Positions 25,850 to 35,112 of a stretch of 64,000 bases of DNA are shown piece by piece (within the stretch, counting starts at the first letter, position 1; every line of letters begins with the position of its first letter). The position numbers and the translations under genes are program-made. This DNA comes from RUG626 sp964553775. GTDB taxonomy: Bacteria; Bacillota; Clostridia; Oscillospirales; Oscillospiraceae. The stretch spans positions 1-64,000 of the forward strand of contig CAZKLU010000003.1 of the NCBI GenBank assembly GCA_964553775.1, in the 5' to 3' direction. A model generated the notes under the pieces. It was given only the letters and a program-made list of their open reading frames with translations, did no database searches and was not told the DNA's origin.

Positions 25850-28750
25850 TCACAGCGTCTCGATAGAATCGAACTTCCCGCATTTATCGAGCTGCTCTTT
25901 GGAACCGAACACGCAGACGCCGCCGTCCACTATTGCTTTTTCCAACGGATCTATGACTTCCTGTAGAGATTCAGGGGTTGATGACAAAAGCTCATGGCGT
26001 GTTTTCCGCCTGTCCTCATAGGTAAGACCTATCCAGTAGTATTCATCACCCTTCGCGCCTTTGAGACGCGGCGTGAGCAAAGGCTCTGTTGCGGCAAGTG
26101 TGCCAATTATAAAACCGTCAAGCTCCATGCCGCTTTCGCAGAATCCGCGCAGGAACTCTCCGACTCCCTTGTATACATCAAGCGACCTCGCCGCATTGGG
26201 GTCACGGTATGAGGTGCAAACAGCGTTTCCGGTAAGTCCGATCCGCAGTCCGGTGCCGTATGCTCCGCCTTGAACACGCACACTGTTCCAAAGGTATGTC
26301 AGTGTAGCGATGTGTGAGGCAAGAAGCAGCTTTCCGGAATATTTTCCGCCGTACTGGCGCATATCTCCGCCGGAAACCGCGAACGCCATATCAGATGGTA
26401 TCACAATACCCTCACGGCAAACCTTCCGTGGGGTCAATTCCGCATTCTGTCTCCGCTCCCCTTCCGGCAAAAGCTGAGCAATTCGTGAAGCGATTGCGCT
26501 TGAAAGAACATCGTCCGCACCCGTTATACTTACGGCGAAATTATGCTTATTGACAGCGCATTTGGATAGATCCATTAACTCGTTTCTCGTCTTGTCCCAG
26601 TTCCAGTCGCTCTCTGTACGGGAAAGCCATCTGTAGTAGGTTAGCCCGCTTGTACACTCAATCACGACACCAGCTGGAGAAGCCTCCGCCAATACACGCG
26701 CCATTCCGATTGACTGACCTTCCATCACTATACCGTCAAACATTTCAAGCTTTTCCTGACGCAACAGCTCGCGAACGCTCTTTTCCTCGTCAAACTCCGT
26801 TTCTGTCAGAATTTCAATTATGAGAGCAAGTGCTTCGGAGAGGTTTTTCTCAAGGCTGCTCATGACTACGCGCAGCTTAACATCGTACCCGCCGCCTGTA
26901 ACGCGACCGTATGACTGTACACTGAAAGAGAGCGTACCGAAGAGAAGCCGTATTTTTGACGCAAGTTCTTTCGCCGAATGTTTCTTTGTACGCAGCTTGC
27001 CGAGTATTCCCGTCAGGAACGACAGTGCCGGAAGCTCCTGCTCCGTGAACTGCATAGCGTCAAAGTAGAATGTGCAGTAGACTATTCCGGATGTCGGTAT
27101 ATCGTGGCGGAGTACCGTCACACCATCTGTCTTTATAATTTCTGTCGGGAACTGTTCAGGCTCCGGTGACACATCGGCGAGAGTAAGTTTCGGCAGCGTT
27201 GCGAGTACCTCCGGCGTGTCCTCACGAGATTGCATCTCAACAAGACGCTTCTCACGGTTTATTAACATCTCGCGCTCTTCCTGTGACCATGCCGCGCTCT
27301 CTTTTTCAAGGCGTTTGCGTTCAGTATCACGGCGCACATTTCCCGCATCAGGCGAGGGCTTCAAAATAATCTCACACTTGTGGTTATTTTCAAGTACAGT
27401 CTTTGAAAGCAGATTCTCAAACCAGCCGCTTTCGAGCTTCTCTCGAAGCTTCACAAATAAGTCTCCGACTTCCAGCTCTTCTGACGGGTCGCCGCCATAC
27501 AGCCAGTGTGACAGTGCCTGTATACCGAGAACAAGTCCTTGGGGCATTTTGCCGTAATCGCGCTCACGCATACGGAATTCAAAGAGTGCCATTGTAGCTG
27601 TGATGTCCTCATGCGAAAGTCCCTCTTTGACAAGTCTCTCAATCTCACCAAATATAACGCTTTTCAGTTCAGGAATATCCTCATACGCGAGATTTTTCGC
27701 TGAAATCCTCAGATAATTTTGGAGCATGCCGTCCGCCACGTTCATTGACACGCTCTCGGCAAGTCCTTTTTCGAGAACCTTGCGACAAAGAGGAGCATGG
27801 TTATTGCCGCACAGCACATCACAGAGAACATGAAGCGCAACCGTTTTTTCAATATCCTCATGTGTTCCGGTGACAAAACCCCAAACCGCACGGGATTTTT
27901 TTGCGGTGTCTTCTTCCGCGCTGACCTCATACTCAAGCTCAGTTGTCCCACCGTCCACGGGCTTTTGGATTTCCGGCGGCGCAATACGTTCACCAGTCTG
28001 CAAGCCATCAAGGTACTCTTCGAGTGTCGCAAGCATCTCATCTATATCAAGGGCACCGTCAAGGAACACATAAGCGTTTGAGGGAGAATAGAAACGCCTG
28101 TGGTTGTTCAGAAATTCCTCATACGACAGATCGGGTATTTTCGCGGGGTCGCCTCCGCAGTTCCAGCGGTATGGAGAATCTGGGAAAAGCGCGGCAAGCA
28201 GAGCGGATTCGGAAAGCTCATCAGGGTCGGCAAGCGCACCCTTCATTTCGCTGTCCACAACTCCATTGTAGCTGACGTTGCCATCTTTGTCAAACGCATA
28301 GTGCCAGCCCTCCTGATAGAATATTTCCGGTTTACTATAAATGAGCGGGTGGAACACAGCGTCAAGGTACACTCGTGTGAGGTTCATGAAGTCCTTTCTG
28401 TTGCGGCTTGAGACTGGGTAGCAGGTTTTGTCAGGAAAAGTAATCGCATTGAGAAACGTGTTCATTGAGGTTTTCATAAGCTCAACAAACGGCTCCTTCA
28501 TTGGGTACTTATCGGAGCCGCAGAGGACGGAATGCTCCAGAATATGGAATACTCCTGTATCATTCTCAGGGTAGGTAGCAAAAGCGATAGCGAACGTCAT
28601 GTTCTCCTCACTGCGGTCTATCCAGACAAGCTCTAAACCTGTACGGTCGTGCTTCATCTCAACGAGAGTACCCTCAAGCTCAGGCAGATGTTTGGTTCGA
28701 GTAACTGTAAAACCGTGGGATTTTTCGTTTAATTGCATAACAGGTACCAT
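25850..28750 (-). CDS. M16C insulinase-family metalloprotease (presequence protease-like)
   Basis: A large zinc peptidase of 966 residues, the length of the PreP/falcilysin group of M16 proteases, which form a closed chamber and digest oligopeptides. The inverted zinc motif HxxEH is present as HILEHSVLCGS (about residues 67-77), with the downstream glutamate region (VVDSEMKGAL) in place. FxVxxTKHLPELEGTLVEMKHDRTG at the start and later LTFTGEGY-type chamber halves also fit. The likely cytosolic role is peptide degradation. Two starts are possible: ATG 28750 sits only one base after AAGGAG, and ATG 28738 sits 13 bases after it, so the exact N-terminus is uncertain by four residues. Confidence 0.92.
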   Translation of the reverse strand: MVPVMQLNEKSHGFTVTRTKHLPELEGTLVEMKHDRTGLELVWIDRSEENMTFAIAFATYPENDTGVFHILEHSVLCGSDKYPMKEPFVELMKTSMNTFLNAITFPDKTCYPVSSRNRKDFMNLTRVYLDAVFHPLIYSKPEIFYQEGWHYAFDKDGNVSYNGVVDSEMKGALADPDELSESALLAALFPDSPYRWNCGGDPAKIPDLSYEEFLNNHRRFYSPSNAYVFLDGALDIDEMLATLEEYLDGLQTGERIAPPEIQKPVDGGTTELEYEVSAEEDTAKKSRAVWGFVTGTHEDIEKTVALHVLCDVLCGNNHAPLCRKVLEKGLAESVSMNVADGMLQNYLRISAKNLAYEDIPELKSVIFGEIERLVKEGLSHEDITATMALFEFRMRERDYGKMPQGLVLGIQALSHWLYGGDPSEELEVGDLFVKLREKLESGWFENLLSKTVLENNHKCEIILKPSPDAGNVRRDTERKRLEKESAAWSQEEREMLINREKRLVEMQSREDTPEVLATLPKLTLADVSPEPEQFPTEIIKTDGVTVLRHDIPTSGIVYCTFYFDAMQFTEQELPALSFLTGILGKLRTKKHSAKELASKIRLLFGTLSFSVQSYGRVTGGGYDVKLRVVMSSLEKNLSEALALIIEILTETEFDEEKSVRELLRQEKLEMFDGIVMEGQSIGMARVLAEASPAGVVIECTSGLTYYRWLSRTESDWNWDKTRNELMDLSKCAVNKHNFAVSITGADDVLSSAIASRIAQLLPEGERRQNAELTPRKVCREGIVIPSDMAFAVSGGDMRQYGGKYSGKLLLASHIATLTYLWNSVRVQGGAYGTGLRIGLTGNAVCTSYRDPNAARSLDVYKGVGEFLRGFCESGMELDGFIIGTLAATEPLLTPRLKGAKGDEYYWIGLTYEDRRKTRHELLSSTPESLQEVIDPLEKAIVDGGVCVFGSKEQLDKCGKFDSIETL

Positions 28751-28778
28751 TCTCCTTTGTATTAAATTTCATGATTAA

Positions 28779-28808
28779 ATTTTACCACAAAGGAGAGATT
28801 ATTTGCAA
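28779..28808 (-). promoter_or_regulatory. sigma-A-type promoter of the M16C protease gene
   Basis: Minus strand TTGCAA, 18-base spacer, TAAAAT, ending about 30 bases before the start codon. Confidence 0.65.
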
Positions 28809-28839
28809 CAATAAATTGTTAAACTTTATGGTTTTAAGG

Positions 28840-29066
28840 AATAATCGATCAGCTATTCACCCGCCTACCGGCTTGTCTCCTGCCTGACGGAACGAGAGGT
28901 GTTCCCTGGGAGCAAATGGCAGACTGCCGACTTTCAATTCAGCAAGAAGTTCCGCCACGGAAATCAATATTAAGTTGATTTCCGCTCGACATCACTTCAT
29001 ACGCTCTATGCTACACACTGCGTTCGCCGACAGGTTCTTTAGGGTGCCTGCGGTATAGGATGGCGG
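28840..29066. other. structured intergenic region, possible non-coding RNA
   Basis: The spacer between the protease promoter and the end of sigK holds several potential stems: GGAAC...GTTCC, GTCT..GCC / GGCAGAC, the motif pair CGGAAATCAA...TTGATTTCCG (28958-28984), and CCGACAGG / CCTGCGG. It is richer in GC than neighbouring spacers. I could not match it to 6S, SRP or another known RNA; a function is unproven. Confidence 0.25.
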
Positions 29067-29070
29067 TCTT

Positions 29071-29811
29071 TTACAGCCCGCTTTCATCGAAATTTGATTC
29101 CAGTCTGGCTCTCAGTTTTCCAAGTGCGCGTTTCTCTATTCGCGATACATACGACCGTGATATACCGCATATTTCCGCAGTTTCTTTCTGCGTCTTGCGT
29201 TTTCTGCCGTCAAGACCGTAGCGCAGCACTATTATTTCACGTTCCCTTTCGTCAAGAGCGGTTTTGATGTATTTGTGAAGCTGACTGTAAATTTCCTGTG
29301 AGCTTATTCTTTCAAGTATATCCTCCTCCGTTACCGCGCTGCTTCCTCCACTTATTACGGTTCCCTGCATTGACACCACATCCATCAGCGACAAACCGCC
29401 CTCATCATCTGACGAGGCTTCTGACAGCGAGACATCATTCGCGGATTTACGCAGACTGCGAAAGTGCATTAGTATCTCGTTTTCTATACATCTGCTGGTG
29501 TATGTAGCAAGTCTGGTCCCCTTCTCCGGCTTATAAGTTGATATACCCTTGATAAGCCCTATAGTGCCTATTGATATTAAATCATCCTGATCGCTTGTGT
29601 GAGTATAATACTTCTTGATTATATGCGCCACAAGTCTCATATTCCTCTCAATAAGTATGTTCCGCGCCTCCATGTCACCGTTCAGGTAACGCTCTATGTA
29701 CTCCCGCTCCTCGGCGGGTGTCAGCGGCTTTGGAAAAGAACCCGTAACATTTCCGGCTCTCAGTAGCAAAAACGGATATGCAAGCAACGCCGCAAATACT
29801 GCCGACAACAT
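29071..29811 (-). CDS. sigK: sporulation sigma factor SigK (intact, with pro-sequence)
   Basis: The late mother-cell RNA polymerase sigma factor, 246 residues. The N-terminal hydrophobic pro-sequence (MLSAVFAALLAYPFLLL) is what SpoIVFB-type proteases remove in Bacillus. Region 2 is clear (RNMRLVAHIIKKY, DLISIGTIGLIKGI, GTRLATYTSRCIENEILMH). Region 4 has the helix-turn-helix KTQKETAEICGISRSYVSRIEK. The reading frame is uninterrupted, so there is no skin-type element here. AGGGGTG precedes the ATG. A sequence fitting a SigE/SigK promoter lies upstream, and spoIIID is divergent. Confidence 0.95.
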   Translation of the reverse strand: MLSAVFAALLAYPFLLLRAGNVTGSFPKPLTPAEEREYIERYLNGDMEARNILIERNMRLVAHIIKKYYTHTSDQDDLISIGTIGLIKGISTYKPEKGTRLATYTSRCIENEILMHFRSLRKSANDVSLSEASSDDEGGLSLMDVVSMQGTVISGGSSAVTEEDILERISSQEIYSQLHKYIKTALDEREREIIVLRYGLDGRKRKTQKETAEICGISRSYVSRIEKRALGKLRARLESNFDESGL

Positions 29812-29839
29812 CTATATCACCCCTAAATTCGACTGTTTT

Positions 29840-29868
29840 ATCATATTCACACTCAATCGTAAATATTC
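29840..29868 (-). promoter_or_regulatory. putative SigE/SigK-type promoter of sigK
   Basis: Minus strand GAATATT, 14-base spacer, AATATGAT, close to the SigE consensus (ATATT-N14-CATACAAT). The start would be about 22 bases before the sigK ATG. It fits mother-cell control but is a short-motif call. Confidence 0.45.
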
Positions 29869-29946
29869 GGTCTATCTTGAGTATACGCGGCATATAATGC
29901 TTACAGATTCCCAAGGGACAAACGGCAGAGTTGGAAGTGGTAAAAA

Positions 29947-30201
29947 TTGAGAGTTGACATTGAGAAGCGGGTAATAGAGCTTGCGGAGTACATAGCCGAA
30001 AATCACGCGACAGTCAGGGCGGCAGCGAAGCAGTATAACGTCTCTAAAAGCACAGTTCATAAGGATGTCAGCGAACGGCTTAAAGAGCTTGATTTCTCCT
30101 TATACAGTAAGGTCAAGGATGTTCTGGAATTTAACAAGGCGGAGCGTCACATTCGTGGCGGACTTGCCACAAGGAGAAAGTATAAGGGCATGAGGGAATG
30201 A
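29947..30201 (+). CDS. spoIIID: sporulation transcriptional regulator SpoIIID
   Basis: A small DNA-binding protein of 84 residues that tunes the SigE regulon in the mother cell and helps switch on sigK. The helix-turn-helix and flanks are highly recognisable: YIAENHATVRAAAKQYNVSKSTVHKDVSERLKELD, then the basic tail HIRGGLATRRKYKG. The start appears to be TTG at 29947 (GGAAGTGG upstream); no ATG or GTG fits the family N-terminus. It is head to head with sigK, about 135 bases apart. Confidence 0.93.
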   Translation: MRVDIEKRVIELAEYIAENHATVRAAAKQYNVSKSTVHKDVSERLKELDFSLYSKVKDVLEFNKAERHIRGGLATRRKYKGMRE

Positions 30202-30353
30202 AAGGTGATGAGTGAACGGTTGCTATGGAATAGCAGAAAAGCAAGCAGCAAAGTGGAACGCTGAAAATCTGAAAATATTATTCTTTTGCTTCACAGTGTT
30301 CAAAGGTTAATTATTTGCAAATACTAATTACCTCTATGAAAGGAGCAACATCT

Positions 30354-31394
30354 ATGAAATCATCGTATGAAACGCATTTTTTCCTTGGCGCGAATACTCC
30401 AAATGGCTTCTATTCGCTTTATGATGACTTCGTTGACACTGTATCTGACCGTCTTTATGTAATCAAGGCGGGTCCGGGGTGCGGGAAATCGTCATTTATC
30501 CGGAAAGTAGCCGAGGGTGTTCACGCTGTAGGCAATTCAGTTGAATATATTCACTGCTCAGGTGATCCGGATTCTCTTGACGGAGCGTATTTTCCTGAAC
30601 TGAAAGCCGGTATTGTAGATGGTACATCTCCGCACGTTATTGAACCGACTTATCACGGCGCAACCGGAGAGTACATCGACATTGGAGCGTTTTTCAACAA
30701 TGACAAGGCTGTCGAGAACCGTGATGCCGTTATAGAGCTTACGGATGCCTACAAAAAAGCGTATGACCGGGCATTTAAGATGCTTGCTGCTTATGTTTCG
30801 ACAAGCGATGCTCTTGAGGAACCGGCTGATCCCAACACTCTTGAAACTGTTGAAAAGCGCGTCATGGGCATTGTCTCAAGAGAATTTAAGGACACCGGAA
30901 TACGCAACGCCGCAACTAAACGCCGTTTTCTCTCAGCGATAACCTGTCGCGGCAGAATATGCAAATACGAGACGGTGCCGGAGCTTGCGGATCGCGTGTA
31001 TGTGTTCGACAACGACTGTGGTTACGGCACGTTCGCGGTTGAAAAGCTGTCCAACATCGCCGTAGAGTGCGGGTACAGCATTATACGCTGTCAGTCACCG
31101 CTGTGTCCCGTGCATACAGAACATCTTATTATACCGAAGCTGGATTTGGCATTCGTTACGCAGACTTCCAATTTCCCATACAACGGTGAAATCTATCGTC
31201 ACCTGAGATTCGATGCCGCAATAAGTAAACGTACCGCCGCGAAGCTGCCGGAGACAATTTTCAACGAGGTCATTGAGTCTCTTTCGAAAGCCAAATCGTA
31301 CCATGACAGACTTGAGCAGGTCAATAACCCATATGTGGACTTCCGTGGCATTTCGGAGCTTGCGGATAAGTACATTGATAAGCTGACGCGATGA
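30354..31394 (+). CDS. P-loop ATPase of unknown role (PRK06851-like)
   Basis: 346 residues. The N-terminus HFFLGANTPNGFYSLYDDF precedes a Walker A loop GPGCGKSSF (about residues 40-48). The remaining sequence is mixed, with several Cys and His (YIHCSGDPDSLDGAYFPEL; CQSPLCPVHTEHLIIPKLDLAFV) that recall a family of conserved clostridial ATPases of unknown function. Normally this family has two such halves; here only one clear P-loop is visible. AAAGGAG sets the start at 30354. It lies 150 bases after spoIIID on the same strand, so a sporulation link is possible but unproven. Confidence 0.7.
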   Translation: MKSSYETHFFLGANTPNGFYSLYDDFVDTVSDRLYVIKAGPGCGKSSFIRKVAEGVHAVGNSVEYIHCSGDPDSLDGAYFPELKAGIVDGTSPHVIEPTYHGATGEYIDIGAFFNNDKAVENRDAVIELTDAYKKAYDRAFKMLAAYVSTSDALEEPADPNTLETVEKRVMGIVSREFKDTGIRNAATKRRFLSAITCRGRICKYETVPELADRVYVFDNDCGYGTFAVEKLSNIAVECGYSIIRCQSPLCPVHTEHLIIPKLDLAFVTQTSNFPYNGEIYRHLRFDAAISKRTAAKLPETIFNEVIESLSKAKSYHDRLEQVNNPYVDFRGISELADKYIDKLTR

Positions 31395-31682
31395 TCTGTT
31401 GAAACTTCTCGCTCTGCGCGGTTGAGACGAGAACGCAAATATCAGCGTTTTTATCGAATGTAAGAAATTGTTGGACGCTTTTTACTGCGGAACTCTCTCA
31501 CGGTGATACACCTGCAAATGTTTGAACCGTCTTTAAGCAGTATAGGGAATCCATACTTGCAGTTTCGCGTAAATGTTCCTCTTAAAAGAAAAACCTAAGA
31601 CATGAAGTGCCAACTGGGGATTGCGTCCATATTGAAACATTTCGTTGAATTATGAGTGCGTATCTAAAGGATATATCTACGC

Positions 31683-31715
31683 AAAAATCCCCGTTCCTTT
31701 ATCGGGAACGGGGAT
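31683..31715 (-). terminator. intrinsic terminator of the ctsR-mcsA-clpC operon
   Basis: Minus strand stem ATCCCCGTTCC / GGAACGGGGAT with a short loop, then TTTTTGCG. It lies 20 bases after the clpC stop. Confidence 0.9.
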
Positions 31716-31734
31716 CGCTCTGTTAATAAAATGT

Positions 31735-34179
31735 TTAGGCGACTTTTACCTCGCCGTTTTCTACACTGACAGAAACCTTGCCGTTTTCCTTAATACTGCC
31801 GTCAAGCATTTTCTCGGCTATGCTGTCCTCAACTGTACTTTGTATCTTGCGCCGCAACGGTCTCGCGCCGTAAATCGGGTCGTAGCCTTTCTCAGCAAGA
31901 GTCGCGACTGCTTCATCCGTGACTGTAATTTCAAGTCCCATATTGCGTACACGCTCCTCAACTGTCTCAAGCATTCCCCTGCATATCTTCTCAAGTTCCT
32001 CTTTGGTGAGTCTGCGGAAAACTATAGTATCGTCTATACGGTTCAGAAACTCCGGCTTGAATGTTCGGCGAAGATCGCCCATAACCGCCTCGCGAATCTT
32101 CTCATAGCTCACATCGCTGCCCTCTTCGCTGGTGCCTCCCACCTCGAATCCAAGAGGCTTTTCCTTGTCGGTTATATTCTTCGCGCCAACATTAGAGGTC
32201 ATTATGATTATCGTGTTCTTGAAATCAACGTGCCGCCCCTGAGAGTCTGTGAGTCTGCCGTCCTCCATAATCTGTAGCATGATATTGAATACATCCTCGT
32301 GCGCTTTCTCAATCTCATCGAACAGAATAACTGAATACGGGTGGCGACGTACCTTCTCCGTGAGTTGACCGCCCTCCTCGTAGCCGACATAACCGGGTGG
32401 CGAACCTATGAGTTTCGACACAGTATGCTTCTCCATGTACTCAGACATATCGACACGAATCATGGCATTCTCGTCACCAAACATAGCCTCCGCAAGTGCT
32501 TTGGCAAGCTGCGTCTTGCCAACGCCGGTTGGACCCAAGAAGAGGAACGACCCTATCGGACGCTTCGGATCCTTCAGACCAACTCTGCCCCTTCTTATCG
32601 CTTTCGCAACAGCCGAAACAGCCTCGTCCTGACCTATGACGCGCTTGTGAAGTATCTCCTCCATGTGAAGAAGTCTCTCGCTCTCGTCCTCTGTGAGCGT
32701 TGTGACGGGAATACCCGTCCAGCCGGACACAACGGCGGCTATATCCTCAGCGCGCACCTGCTTGCCGCCGGTCTTGCCGCTTGTCCATTCCTCTCTGAGC
32801 TTATCAAGCTCCTGACGCTTCTGCCGCTCGTTATCGCGTATACTTGCGGCGCGTTCAAAATCCTGATTCCTGACAGCCGCCTCCTTCTCTGCGGATAGAG
32901 ACGATATTTCGCTCTCCAAAAGTTTCAAATCCGGCGGCAGCTTCAATTCCTCCATGCGTACACGGGATGCCGCTTCATCAACCAGATCTATAGCCTTATC
33001 GGGAAGGAATCTATCACTGATATACCTCGATGAGAGATTCACAGCCGCGTCTATTGCCTCATCTGTAATCTTGAGCTTGTGGTGCGCTTCATATCTGTCT
33101 CGAAGTCCCTTGAGGATCTCAACAGTTTCCTCGCACGTCGGCTCGTCAACCTGAACAGGCTGGAAACGACGCTCCAACGCCGCGTCCTTCTCAATATACC
33201 GGCGATACTCGTTCAGTGTGGTTGCGCCTATAACCTGAATCTCACCACGCGAAAGAGCGGGTTTCAGAATATTGGATGCGTCTATGGCACCCTCTGCGGA
33301 ACCGGCACCGATTATTGTGTGAAGCTCATCTATAAAGAGTATAACATCTCCTGCTTTTTTGACTTCCTCAAGCGCATTCTTGATGCGCTCCTCAAAATCG
33401 CCACGGTACTTTGTACCCGCCACCATACTTGAAAGATCCAAAGCGACAACACGTTTATTGATAAGATTTTCAGGAACATCACCTGATACGATTTTCTCCG
33501 CAAGTCCCTCCGCTATAGCTGTCTTGCCAACGCCCGGTTCTCCGATTAAGACCGGATTATTCTTTGTCCTGCGCGACAATATCTGAATAACTCTCTGAAT
33601 CTCTCTTTCGCGACCCACCACGGGGTCAAGCTCACCATGTGACGCGCTGACGGTAAGGTCACGCGAGAACTGGTCAAGTGTCTTTGTGTCAGGGTGGCGA
33701 ACACTGTCTCTGTCACGAGCGGCGGCTTTTTTGAGCTTCTCCGGCGTGAAGAGGTTCAGAATATCTGTGTAGAGCTTGTTGGGATCCGCGCCGGAGGTGA
33801 CAATAATCTTTGACGCAACACTGTCGTACTCACGCAGAATACCCATCAGAAGATGCTCCGTGCCAACGTAACTGTGACCAAGACGCACCGATTCGGCTGC
33901 CGCAAGCTCTATAATTCGTTTCGCCCGCGGGGTAAGACCCTGAACTGTTGTGGAACCGCCCTCGCCGCGTCCGACATACTTCTCTATAGAAGCCTTGATA
34001 AGTTCCGGTGTCAGTCCGGCTTCTCTCAGAACTCTCGCCGCTGTACCGCCGCCCTCAACCGCTATGCCAAGTAATATATGCTCACTGCCAACGTAAGCCT
34101 GTCCAAGCTCCGCCGCGCTGTCGTGGGCTATGTTGAATACGCGCTTTGCGTACTCCGTGAATCTGTCTTCAAATCTCAT
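31735..34179 (-). CDS. clpC: ATP-dependent Clp protease ATPase subunit ClpC
   Basis: An AAA+ unfoldase of 814 residues that feeds proteins to ClpP. Order of parts: two Clp_N repeats (FTEYAKRVFNIAHDSA; LTPRAKRIIELAAAES), AAA1 with Walker A GEPGVGKTAIAEG (about 210), a middle region with a UVR-type segment (NQDFERAASIRDNERQ, about 425-440), AAA2 with GPTGVGKTQLAKAL (about 545), and the C-terminal D2 small domain ending in a short acidic-basic tail. The ATG at 34179 lies behind GAGGAGG. It is the last gene of the heat-shock operon headed by ctsR, so its expression should rise when CtsR is released. Confidence 0.95.
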   Translation of the reverse strand: MRFEDRFTEYAKRVFNIAHDSAAELGQAYVGSEHILLGIAVEGGGTAARVLREAGLTPELIKASIEKYVGRGEGGSTTVQGLTPRAKRIIELAAAESVRLGHSYVGTEHLLMGILREYDSVASKIIVTSGADPNKLYTDILNLFTPEKLKKAAARDRDSVRHPDTKTLDQFSRDLTVSASHGELDPVVGREREIQRVIQILSRRTKNNPVLIGEPGVGKTAIAEGLAEKIVSGDVPENLINKRVVALDLSSMVAGTKYRGDFEERIKNALEEVKKAGDVILFIDELHTIIGAGSAEGAIDASNILKPALSRGEIQVIGATTLNEYRRYIEKDAALERRFQPVQVDEPTCEETVEILKGLRDRYEAHHKLKITDEAIDAAVNLSSRYISDRFLPDKAIDLVDEAASRVRMEELKLPPDLKLLESEISSLSAEKEAAVRNQDFERAASIRDNERQKRQELDKLREEWTSGKTGGKQVRAEDIAAVVSGWTGIPVTTLTEDESERLLHMEEILHKRVIGQDEAVSAVAKAIRRGRVGLKDPKRPIGSFLFLGPTGVGKTQLAKALAEAMFGDENAMIRVDMSEYMEKHTVSKLIGSPPGYVGYEEGGQLTEKVRRHPYSVILFDEIEKAHEDVFNIMLQIMEDGRLTDSQGRHVDFKNTIIIMTSNVGAKNITDKEKPLGFEVGGTSEEGSDVSYEKIREAVMGDLRRTFKPEFLNRIDDTIVFRRLTKEELEKICRGMLETVEERVRNMGLEITVTDEAVATLAEKGYDPIYGARPLRRKIQSTVEDSIAEKMLDGSIKENGKVSVSVENGEVKVA

Positions 34180-34344
34180 ATTAACGCCTCCTCTTGCGTA
34201 TTTTTCGGCGGTTGATATAATCACCAATCAACCGCCGAGTTTATTATTGACCGCTTTGCTCTTTATAAGACGGAAAAACCGATAAAATATGTTTCGATTT
34301 ATCGTCTGCCGTGAAATTAACCAATTCTGACCTTTGAGAAGCGG

Positions 34345-34878
34345 CTATTGTTTGTTTTCCATTGATTTAAGCTGGTCACGCAGCTTGGCTGCTGTCTCGT
34401 AATCCTCATTTTCAGCGGCGGATTTCATTTTCTCGCGGATCGAGTTTATCTCACGCTGGCGGGAAAGCTCAGGGTCAACAGCCGCGCAGCTGCCCGCAGC
34501 GGTATCAGGAGCCGCAGGTTCGCGTACCGTTCTCATAGTGTTCGGAGCATAGATCCGGTATGTCGGGAAAAATCCCATCATAGGTCTCATAAAACCTCCC
34601 ATCATTCTGTTCATCATATTGCCCATGTTGAAGAAATCATCGTCAAAGAAGCCATCATTGTCAAAGAAGCTGTCATCATCAAAGAAGCTGTTTCCAACGA
34701 GAGCGTTCATCGGCTCCTCAAATCCGCCGAAAAGTTCTTTCGCGTCGGCAGCGAACTGACGCTCAGGATGGAGCTTCTTAGCGCATTCGCTGCAAAGGTG
34801 CTGTTCAGTCACCTTTCCGTTGATACTGTATTTATAATGGCAGTTAGCATTGTTTATGCCGCAATTTGTGCATTTCAT
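34345..34878 (-). CDS. mcsA: McsA-like UVR-motif zinc protein
   Basis: 177 residues. The N-terminal zinc-finger region carries MKCTNCG and LCSECAKK (CxxC pairs at about 3-6 and 29-32). The C-terminus carries a UVR motif (REKMKSAAENEDYETAAKLRDQLKS). In Bacillus McsA is the activator of the arginine kinase McsB and a modulator of CtsR. The linker is unusual: repeated Asp and Phe blocks (DDDSFF, DNDGFF, DDDFF) followed by a Met/Gly/Phe-rich stretch. GAAAGGAG precedes the ATG. No mcsB follows, so its partner must be different or elsewhere. Confidence 0.85.
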   Translation of the reverse strand: MKCTNCGINNANCHYKYSINGKVTEQHLCSECAKKLHPERQFAADAKELFGGFEEPMNALVGNSFFDDDSFFDNDGFFDDDFFNMGNMMNRMMGGFMRPMMGFFPTYRIYAPNTMRTVREPAAPDTAAGSCAAVDPELSRQREINSIREKMKSAAENEDYETAAKLRDQLKSMENKQ

Positions 34879-35112
34879 AATTATAATCTCCTTTCAGATT
34901 GTTGTGTAATTTGTTGTTGTGTTTTATAATGATTGTGTTTTCTTTATACTCGTGAGCCTGCCGTGTATATCAACGTGTACGCGGCAATTTAATAAACATC
35001 AATACTCAACGGTATAATTGTAACGAACTTTCGGTGTGTTTATACTTTCTTGGACAAGTTTGTTTAGACACGATACCAAGTCCCGCAAACATTTGAGCGG
35101 ACATTCAGAACT

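Noticed and set aside
29071..29811. A skin-like interruption of sigK.
   Set aside because: The gene is a continuous frame covering sigma regions 2 to 4.
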